Source: Flavihumibacter sp. (lineage in GTDB: Bacteria > Bacteroidota > Bacteroidia > Chitinophagales > Chitinophagaceae). Taken from it: a stretch of DNA of 5,350 nt. A program made the position numbers and the translations under genes. The stretch spans positions 1 through 5,350 of the forward strand of contig JALOMU010000160.1 in the NCBI GenBank assembly GCA_025455285.1, read 5' to 3'. Under the pieces are notes generated by a model, which was not told where the DNA came from, made no database searches, and saw only the letters and a list, made by a program, of their open reading frames with translations. Positions 1-5,350 of this stretch are shown one piece after another (the first letter of the stretch is position 1; each line of letters starts with the position of its first letter).

Positions 1-2671
1 AACTAAACTGATGAGTACCGGAGCCTAATTCAATAAACTGGGTTCCGGTTTTTCCTTGTGCCGGAATTCTGAGCCGGCCGGTTGCTCCGGGAGGGATGCT
101 TACCCTGTACTGCAGCATAGTCCCTTTTCGTTCCCAGGCTGATTCAATTTTCCCCCAAACCGACTCATAACTACAGGAAAAATGCTCCAGCTTTTTGGGG
201 AAGTTTGGTTCTAGCTGTATCACCTGAAACCCAGGTGCTGCTTCAACGGGTTTGATTCCACCCAACGCTTTATACATCCAAGCACCAATTTCCCCAAACA
301 TGATATGATTCATGGAAATATCGGAGGCTGCATTAATGGGCCAGTTTTCATATAACGTGGTTGCACCGTTTTTAATCCACCAGCCCCAGGATGGAAATGT
401 TTCTCTTGATGCGAGCTCATAGGCCAGATCTGCATAGCCATTATCACTTAAAGCATTTAAGATGGTTTTGGTTCCCAATAAACCAACATCAATTTGTCTG
501 CCATCTGCCACTACCCTGTCTGCCAGCGCTTTTGCCACAATTGGAATCAAACTATCCGGAACCAGTTTCCAATGAAGTGCAACACTAAGTTCTGTCTGCA
601 ATCCGGATCCGTATAAGCGGGTGGATGCATTCCAGAATTTTTGCTGGAAGGCCTGAAATATTTTTTCTGCGAGGGCCGTATAACGGTCAGCATCAGCCGA
701 TTTTCCAAGTAATCGGGCGGCTTTTGACAAGATCACCACATCCGTATAATAATAAGCAGTAGACGTAAATTCAACTGGGGTTTTTGATTTAACCGGTACC
801 CAGTCGCCAAGTCCCCAGTAACAAATGCCATCCTTACTGATACTTTCCGTGTATTGCACGTATCGCTTCAATGCATCGTAAGTGAGTGCAAGCAAACTGG
901 TATCACCATAAAACTGGTAAATATTCCAGGGTATGATAGCGATGGTGCTGGTCCAATCCGGACCATTGCCCCATTCATAACCCCAGCCATTGGAAGGTAT
1001 AATGGAGGGAAACACGCCGTTCGGTTGTTGTTCATCCAGGTGATCCTGCAACCATTTTTCATACACCGTGATGCCATCAAAATTGAAGAGGCCGGTTTCA
1101 CTGGCAATATGCGCATCTCCGGTCCAGCCATTTTTCTCCCGTTGCGGACAATCTGTTGGATAACCAAACATATTAGACAGATAGGATGCATTCGTTGCAG
1201 CCCATATTTTATTTAACACAGGATTCGAACTGCTGACAGCACCCGTTACCGGTAAATCCGAATGCATAAAGTAGGCCTTTACAGATTCTTTGGTCAGCTC
1301 TATTGGCTCACTGGCTGACACTTCCACATATTGAAACCCTTTATAGTTAAATCGTGGTGTAAACTCTTCCGTGCCTTTGCCTGACAGAATGAAAATATCG
1401 GTTTGAAATGGATCGGAATTATCCTGCGGACGATAATGTACGTCAATATTAGAAAGATCAGTGCGACCATTTTCATACAGTCGTTCGGAATGACGAAGTT
1501 TTACGATGGTTCCTGCTTTTCCTTTCAACATGATGCCGGCAACTCCTGAAATAGTTCGTCCCATATCAAAGACATAAACCGTATCATTGAATTTCCGGAT
1601 CGATACGGCTGCTAATTCGGTAACTCTTCTAATTGGATGCAAGGCTTGGGCCGTAACCAATGGTGCCGGTGCAGAACGATAAATGGAGTTGCTCCAGCTG
1701 GAATCCGCAAAACCTGCTTTATCCCAACCTGGCATATCCAGTCGCGCATCATAATGTTCTGCAGTATAAATGCTGGAAAAAATAACGGGACTGGTTTTTG
1801 TTTTCCAATCACGGTCAGACCCGATTGTTTCAACTGTTCCATCTTCGTATTCAACCCGGATATCCAGCACGAAACAAGGACGGTTCCGCCAGGGAGCTTC
1901 ATGAAAATTCCACACAGCTGTCGACTGATGATTATACCATCCGTTGCCAAGTAATACACCTACCGCATTTTTCCCGTTTAACAATTCTGCAGTTATATCA
2001 TAAGTGCAATACAACAAACGTCGATCGTAACGCGTGTAAGTAGGCTCCAGCCACGCATCACTGATACGTTTTCCATTCAGGCTAATTTCAAATAATCCAC
2101 CCGCTGCAATGTAGGCACGGGCAGATCGTATCTTTTTATTGAGACTAAATTCTTTACGGAAATGAGGTAAGGCTTTCTCATCTTTTGATTTTCCATCACT
2201 GATCCAGCTGCCTTTCCAGTTGCCGGGATGCATTTTCCCCATTTCAAAAGAAGCCCAGGCTGAATAAGTTGAAACAAATCCAGACTGATTCCAGCTTCGA
2301 ACTCTCCAGTAATAACGTGTATAGGGTTGAAGTTCAGGACCATTATATCGATAAAACCCTACTGGTGTAACAATTTTTCCAGTACGGTGAAGAATTGCAG
2401 CATTAACTGCCAGGCTGGTATCCTTACAAATCTCAAGTTCAAATGCTGTGCTTCGAACCGATTGCTCGAAACTCGTGATTTTCCATCGGAAACGAGGATT
2501 GGGTTGATCCAGTCCAATTGGATTGAACAGATTTTCCACCGTCATGGAACTAACGTTTATCTCTATGCGAGCCAAACCATCCTGTACTGTCCTGCTTTGT
2601 GCAACTATTTGACCTATATAAACCGTATTTACAAAAAGTAATACGAAAACTAAACGAAAAACTATACTCAT
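1..2671 (-). CDS. Secreted GH78 alpha-L-rhamnosidase, 3' end cut by the window edge
   Basis: Predicted to hydrolyse terminal alpha-L-rhamnose by the inverting GH78 mechanism, in the periplasm or outside the cell. The frame is open for 890 codons with no internal stop or frameshift and exits at the left edge. The ATG at 2671-2669 is well supported: an in-frame TAA lies two codons upstream, and a signal peptide follows at once (hydrophobic residues 3-23, likely cut after Ala24 in IVA-QS; no lipobox Cys). Domains by eye: fn3-like about 27-155; Bac_rhamnosid_N about 170-345; concanavalin-like Bac_rhamnosid about 360-465, with VFDMGRTISG at 367; (alpha/alpha)6 catalytic barrel about 470-805; C-terminal beta domain from about 815. 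The hallmark TDCPQREKNGWTGDA has Asp507, Glu512 (probable general acid) and Asp519. GATTLYENW carries Glu775 (probable base), and MNHIMFG has His789. Also seen are GPDWT (Asp572) and GDW (Asp623). The closing ELGSGTHQFS resembles usual GH78 C-termini, so only a few residues should be missing. Divergent from the receptor gene at 2720. Family is near certain; substrate is unknown. Confidence 0.96.
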   Translation of the reverse strand, partial: MSIVFRLVFVLLFVNTVYIGQIVAQSRTVQDGLARIEINVSSMTVENLFNPIGLDQPNPRFRWKITSFEQSVRSTAFELEICKDTSLAVNAAILHRTGKIVTPVGFYRYNGPELQPYTRYYWRVRSWNQSGFVSTYSAWASFEMGKMHPGNWKGSWISDGKSKDEKALPHFRKEFSLNKKIRSARAYIAAGGLFEISLNGKRISDAWLEPTYTRYDRRLLYCTYDITAELLNGKNAVGVLLGNGWYNHQSTAVWNFHEAPWRNRPCFVLDIRVEYEDGTVETIGSDRDWKTKTSPVIFSSIYTAEHYDARLDMPGWDKAGFADSSWSNSIYRSAPAPLVTAQALHPIRRVTELAAVSIRKFNDTVYVFDMGRTISGVAGIMLKGKAGTIVKLRHSERLYENGRTDLSNIDVHYRPQDNSDPFQTDIFILSGKGTEEFTPRFNYKGFQYVEVSASEPIELTKESVKAYFMHSDLPVTGAVSSSNPVLNKIWAATNASYLSNMFGYPTDCPQREKNGWTGDAHIASETGLFNFDGITVYEKWLQDHLDEQQPNGVFPSIIPSNGWGYEWGNGPDWTSTIAIIPWNIYQFYGDTSLLALTYDALKRYVQYTESISKDGICYWGLGDWVPVKSKTPVEFTSTAYYYTDVVILSKAARLLGKSADADRYTALAEKIFQAFQQKFWNASTRLYGSGLQTELSVALHWKLVPDSLIPIVAKALADRVVADGRQIDVGLLGTKTILNALSDNGYADLAYELASRETFPSWGWWIKNGATTLYENWPINAASDISMNHIMFGEIGAWMYKALGGIKPVEAAPGFQVIQLEPNFPKKLEHFSCSYESVWGKIESAWERKGTMLQYRVSIPPGATGRLRIPAQGKTGTQFIELGSGTHQFS
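2600..2671 (-). other. Sec signal peptide of the rhamnosidase
   Basis: Residues 1-24 read as a short N-region with Arg6, a long hydrophobic core (LVFVLLFVNTVYIG) and a small residue at the likely cleavage point, Ala24, followed by Gln25. No Cys follows the core, so it is a signal peptidase I type rather than a lipoprotein signal. The enzyme is therefore expected to leave the cytoplasm. Whether it stays periplasmic or is moved to the surface cannot be told, because the extreme C-terminus, where a sorting domain could be, is outside the window. The cleavage position is an estimate by eye. Confidence 0.8.
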
Positions 2672-2674
2672 GTG

Positions 2675-2684
2675 TTAAATTTAA
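2675..2684. repeat. Perfect 10-bp palindrome TTAAATTTAA
   Basis: The sequence TTAAATTTAA equals its own reverse complement and lies three bases from the rhamnosidase start codon. A partly similar string, TTTAAAT, recurs at about 2698-2704. It could be part of an operator for the divergent pair, but a 10-bp AT palindrome in AT-rich DNA can easily arise by chance. It also supplies the in-frame TAA that fixes the rhamnosidase start. Confidence 0.4.
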
Positions 2685-2693
2685 GGAATCCTT
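2683..2693. repeat. Perfect 5+1+5 inverted repeat AAGGA-A-TCCTT
   Basis: Five-base arms AAGGA and TCCTT flank one central A. It overlaps the end of the neighbouring TTAAATTTAA palindrome by two bases, so the two together span 2675-2693. The location between two divergent starts is where a shared repressor or activator might bind. The symmetry is seen directly; binding is speculation. Confidence 0.4.
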
Positions 2694-2719
2694 CAGGTTT
2701 AAATGGCTTCCTTTGCAAA

Positions 2720-2815
2720 ATGATACGCAGAACCTTTGGAATACAGCTCCCTCTTTACCAGTATTTTTTATTGTTTGCGATAACTTTATGTTTTGCTACA
2801 AAAAAGTCAAGTGCG
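2720..2815 (+). other. Signal peptide of the receptor, decides the start codon
   Basis: Counting from the ATG at 2720, residues 1-32 give a basic N-region (IRR), a hydrophobic core (YFLLFAITLCFA) and a polar c-region TKKSSA with a good signal peptidase I site before Gln33. Starting from the upstream GTG would place the core more than 30 residues from the N-terminus, which is atypical. The cleavage site is estimated by eye. Confidence 0.8.
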
Positions 2816-5281
2816 CAGGTTCAGACCGATGACCGCATTAAAATTTCCGGTATTGTAAAAGATGGAAAAACAGGTAGTGCGGTAGCATCCGCTTCCATCA
2901 CAGCATTAACTGCAGTTCGCAGGGAAGGCGCGGATCCTGATACATTGACTAACATTTCAATAACAGACCCCGATGGCAAATTTGTAATCACTGCTCCCAG
3001 AGGAATTCGTACCATCATCCAGATTAGCGTCGTGGGATTTGGTATGGAAGAAATACCTGTCACGATTTTGAATGATTTAAGTGCGTATGAATTAGGTGAG
3101 ATCAATCTCTCTACAGAAGCATCCAGCCTTGCAACTGTTGTGGTAACTGCCAGAAAACCTTTGATGACTATTGGGGTAGACAGAAGAATTTTTAATGCAG
3201 ATGCTGCTATCACCAGTAAAGGTGGCAATGCTGTAGACCTGATGCGACAGATTCCCTCACTATCTGTGGATGTAAATGGTAGTGTATCGTTGAGAAATAG
3301 TTCCCCCCAGATTTTTGTAAACGGTCGTCCTACCATTCTTACACTTGAACAAATTCCTTCTGATGATATTGATCGGGTAGAAGTAATTACCAATCCATCT
3401 GCCAAATACGATGCAGGTAGCACGGGAGGCATTATCAATATTATTCTTAAAAAAAATCGCAAAGGCGGACTGAACGGAGTTGCTACTCTTGGAGCTGGAA
3501 CACCAAGTCTGTTTAATGGTGGATTAAGTTTGAACTACCGTAAAAACAAAGTGAATCTGTTTGCAAGCGGTAACTATAACCAGTCTGGAGGTATTGCACG
3601 CGGTGAAGCCTATCGGGAAAATAAACGCAACGGCGAGATTACGGATTTCTTTAATCAGCAGACCGACAGAGAGAGAATGCGCAAATTTTCTTCTGTTCGA
3701 TTTGGCCTGGATTATGACTTCAACGATTTTAACAGCATCTCCGTTTCACAGGGATTTGTTAGAGGCGCTTTTGAAAACGATGAAATACAGCGCCAACAGT
3801 ATTTCGCATCGAACGGTCAGCCTACTCAAACCGGGCAACGTTTTTCCACAGATGACTTCAGTTTCAATCGTGCCAACACCCAACTGAATTATAAAAGAAC
3901 CTATAACAAACCTGAAAAGGAATGGACGGCGGATGTAACCTTTAATACCGGAACAAATGGTGGTAATGGAGATATCCGGAACTTTTTTTACAATATGGAA
4001 GGACAATTGGTATCCACTCCAAATACAGTTATCAACGATGCCACAGGTAGCGGAACACAATTTACCTTTCAGACAGATTATGTAAATCCGCTTTCTGAAA
4101 ACAGCAAGCTGGAATTCGGTGCAAGGTCCTATCATAATTTTTCAAAGGACAAACTCGATGTGTTTTCTCTTCAAAGTGGAAACATGAGTAAACTCCCGCT
4201 TAGTAACAATTATAGTTTCCGGGAAATGGTAAATGCCGTATATGGCAATTATTCCAGTAAGATCGGGAAACTCGGTTACCAGGCCGGTGTCCGCATTGAG
4301 CAGTCCAGTTTTGAGGGTGAATTGATTGACAGTTCACGCAAGTTTGGTTACGATTATCCATCCGGTGGAAAAAATCTTTTAAATGCATTCTTCCCCAGTT
4401 TATACCTGACTTATTCGGTTAAGGATGGCAGTGATATCCAGGTGAATTTTTCACGCCGGATTCGCCGCCCGAATTTTTGGCAGATCAATCCTTATGTAGA
4501 TATTACCGATCCGTTGAATATCCGTAAAGGAAATCCTGAATTACGTCCGGAGTTTACGAATTCTTTTGAACTAAACTACAACCGTACCTATACTACAGGA
4601 AATGTACTGGTATCCAGTTATTTCAGGAATAATACAGAAGACATTACTATGTTCAGCGATACCTTAACAACTGCTGAATACGATGCACTTGGAAATGCGG
4701 CGATTGATCCCAATGCCATACTGAATACATTTATTAATGCCGATCGTACGAACCGGATGGGATTGGAATTGACCTGGCAACAGCGGGTTGGAAAGAACTT
4801 CGACTTTACTCCCAATTTTAATGCGCAATACCGGGATGTAAAAGCGAATGTAAGAGGGATCAATCTCAACAATACCGGGTTTAACTGGAGTACCAAACTG
4901 ATGATGAATTACAAGATCAATCAGCCTGACGTTAAATTCTTCAACAATTTTTCGTTCCAGTTATCAGGAGAATATGAATCACCCCGGGTAATGCCCCAGG
5001 GCAAGACCAAAGAACAATATTATATGGATTTTGCGATCCGCAAAGATTTCCTCAAGAACAATGCCGGTACCCTTACATTCAACGTAAATGATGTATTTAA
5101 CAGTCGTCGTTTTGGAAGCATTACAGATACCGAAAACTTTTACCAGGATTCCTACCGACGTTGGAATGTGCGGACGGTTCGCCTGACTTTCAGCTATCGT
5201 TTTGGACGTCAGGACCTTGATTTGTTCAAACGCAAGGAGGGTGGTGACCGAAATGGGGGTGGCGAAACAGGTGAAGGATAA
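2720..5281 (+). CDS. TonB-dependent-receptor-like outer membrane beta-barrel protein (CarboxypepD_reg-like + plug + OMP_b-brl_3)
   Basis: Outer-membrane receptor or transporter of 853 residues; ligand unknown. The N-terminus is a signal peptide (Arg3-Arg4, hydrophobic core about 15-26, likely cut after Ala32 in SSA-QV). Residues about 41-125 form a CarboxypepD regulatory-like beta-sandwich (starting KISGIVKDG). A TonB-box-like LATVVVTARKP lies at about 136-146, followed by a plug domain to about 243, with QIPSLSVDVNGSV, FVNGRP, DRVEVITNPSAKYDAGSTGG and INIILKK. The rest is the barrel: many alternating aromatic strands, the family hallmark SRRIRRPNFWQINPY from 578, and GNPELRPE at 604-611. The last strand is VRLTFSYRFG (820-829), followed by a charged, Gly-rich 24-residue tail. 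Length is normal for the family and no frameshift is seen. The frame is also open from a GTG at 2672 (16 extra residues), but the ATG at 2720 gives a far more normal signal peptide. This is not a typical SusC, and no SusD partner is visible. Divergent from the rhamnosidase. The family call is firm; substrate and energy coupling are inferred. Confidence 0.95.
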   Translation: MIRRTFGIQLPLYQYFLLFAITLCFATKKSSAQVQTDDRIKISGIVKDGKTGSAVASASITALTAVRREGADPDTLTNISITDPDGKFVITAPRGIRTIIQISVVGFGMEEIPVTILNDLSAYELGEINLSTEASSLATVVVTARKPLMTIGVDRRIFNADAAITSKGGNAVDLMRQIPSLSVDVNGSVSLRNSSPQIFVNGRPTILTLEQIPSDDIDRVEVITNPSAKYDAGSTGGIINIILKKNRKGGLNGVATLGAGTPSLFNGGLSLNYRKNKVNLFASGNYNQSGGIARGEAYRENKRNGEITDFFNQQTDRERMRKFSSVRFGLDYDFNDFNSISVSQGFVRGAFENDEIQRQQYFASNGQPTQTGQRFSTDDFSFNRANTQLNYKRTYNKPEKEWTADVTFNTGTNGGNGDIRNFFYNMEGQLVSTPNTVINDATGSGTQFTFQTDYVNPLSENSKLEFGARSYHNFSKDKLDVFSLQSGNMSKLPLSNNYSFREMVNAVYGNYSSKIGKLGYQAGVRIEQSSFEGELIDSSRKFGYDYPSGGKNLLNAFFPSLYLTYSVKDGSDIQVNFSRRIRRPNFWQINPYVDITDPLNIRKGNPELRPEFTNSFELNYNRTYTTGNVLVSSYFRNNTEDITMFSDTLTTAEYDALGNAAIDPNAILNTFINADRTNRMGLELTWQQRVGKNFDFTPNFNAQYRDVKANVRGINLNNTGFNWSTKLMMNYKINQPDVKFFNNFSFQLSGEYESPRVMPQGKTKEQYYMDFAIRKDFLKNNAGTLTFNVNDVFNSRRFGSITDTENFYQDSYRRWNVRTVRLTFSYRFGRQDLDLFKRKEGGDRNGGGETGEG

Positions 5282-5282
5282 A

Positions 5283-5350
5283 ATGTTGAAAACTTTGTTT
5301 TTGGATTTGGACTTATCCACTTATTTTGGCATATATGGATCACCCCTACT
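5283..5350 (+). CDS. Possible start of a downstream gene, right-truncated, unrecognised
   Basis: An ATG lies one base after the receptor's TAA and begins a frame that stays open for 22 codons to the window edge, reading MLKTLFLDLDLSTYFGIYGS and onward. I do not recognise it. The opening faintly recalls the first strand of HAD-type hydrolases, but the DxDGT motif is not there. Such tight spacing would suit a co-transcribed gene, yet 22 open codons are easily expected by chance. Another in-frame-independent ATG at 5335 gives only five codons. Alternatively this is simply untranslated 3' flank, or a convergent gene ends here: the minus strand has a TAA at 5323-5321, preceded by nine open codons to the edge. 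Confidence 0.18.
   Translation, partial: MLKTLFLDLDLSTYFGIYGSPL
5289..5301 (+). other. Weak AT hairpin after the receptor stop
   Basis: AAAAC, a three-base loop TTT, then GTTTT form a 5-bp stem eight bases after the receptor's stop codon. It is too short and AT-rich to be called an intrinsic terminator, and no U-tract follows beyond the arm itself. It is listed because it is the only stem-like element in the 3' flank. Confidence 0.15.

Larger units (their letters stand above)
2672..2719. promoter_or_regulatory. Short divergent intergenic region between rhamnosidase and receptor genes
   Basis: Only 48 bases separate the minus-strand ATG (2671) from the preferred plus-strand ATG (2720). The gap is AT-rich and holds two small perfect inverted repeats. 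I found no clean Bacteroidota promoter (TAnnTTTG with an upstream TTTG/TTG) for either gene. The nearest matches are 7 of 8 and both badly placed: TTCCTTTG at 2708-2715 on the plus strand, almost on the start codon, and TCATTTTG on the minus strand at 2723-2716. With so little room, at least one promoter probably lies inside the opposite gene's signal-peptide coding region. No Shine-Dalgarno-like stretch is evident, as is usual for the phylum. The regulatory role is inferred from position only. Confidence 0.45.

Noticed and set aside
854..1216. Open frames of about 105-120 residues on both strands inside the rhamnosidase (also 1612-1959 and 2077-2343)
   Set aside because: The true minus-strand frame carries the GH78 motifs continuously through these spans; the others show no family features.
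2663..2668. TATACT resembling a sigma70 -10 box for the receptor gene
   Set aside because: No matching -35 at proper spacing was found, and Bacteroidota primary promoters use a different consensus.
2720..2815. Twin-arginine-like features in the receptor signal peptide (RRTF and a KK pair before the cleavage site)
   Set aside because: Outer-membrane barrels must cross the inner membrane unfolded through Sec, and the full Tat consensus is absent; two Arg in an N-region are common.
2327..2832. Plus-strand frames of 104 and 77 residues overlapping the rhamnosidase start and the receptor start
   Set aside because: They overlap both signal peptides in other frames, have Cys- and Lys-rich compositions without motifs, and would leave no room for the two well-supported genes.
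2821..3462. A 213-residue open frame on the minus strand opposite the receptor's N-terminal half
   Set aside because: It lies wholly antisense to a clearly recognisable plug domain, shows no domain or motif of its own, and reads as a shadow of codon use in the true frame.
2720..5281. SusC-type receptor of a polysaccharide-utilisation locus
   Set aside because: The barrel signature (SRRIRRP, GNPELRPE, about 850 residues) fits OMP_b-brl_3, shorter than typical SusC, and no susD-like gene is visible in the window.
5298..5328. Promoter-like TTTTTG and TTATTTTG in the 3' flank
   Set aside because: The second element matches the TAnnTTTG consensus only 7 of 8 and the stretch is T-rich, so such matches are expected by chance; nothing downstream is identifiable.

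Overview
The window looks like a chromosomal segment of a Bacteroidota bacterium, possibly a Chitinophagaceae or Sphingobacteriales relative. This rests on three things: a CarboxypepD-regulatory-like / plug / OMP_b-brl_3 outer-membrane receptor, a found-in-Bacteroidota type of secreted family 78 rhamnosidase, and the lack of convincing Shine-Dalgarno sequences ahead of the starts. Base composition is moderate to AT-leaning. The taxonomic placement is inference from protein style, not from a marker gene.

Layout. Positions 1-2671 (minus strand) are one uninterrupted reading frame of 890 codons encoding a secreted GH78 alpha-L-rhamnosidase. It has a clear start and signal peptide, and it runs off the left edge within what should be a few codons of its stop. 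A 48-bp gap (2672-2719) with two small perfect inverted repeats follows. Positions 2720-5281 (plus strand) encode an 853-residue TonB-dependent-receptor-like outer-membrane protein. The last 69 bases (5282-5350) are the 3' flank, with a short open frame that may or may not be the beginning of another gene.

How the genes may work together. The two genes are divergent and share a very short regulatory gap, so joint control is plausible. The enzyme would remove terminal alpha-L-rhamnose from rhamnosides or rhamnose-containing polysaccharides outside the cytoplasm. The receptor sits in the outer membrane and may take up a ligand with energy from TonB. The receptor belongs to the general OMP_b-brl_3 family rather than the SusC family, and no susD-like gene is visible, so this is not a recognisable SusCD polysaccharide-utilisation locus; a functional link is a hypothesis only.

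No RNA genes, CRISPR arrays, insertion sequences, attachment sites or clear terminators were seen. I found no convincing previously undescribed system; the window is mostly two intact, recognisable genes.
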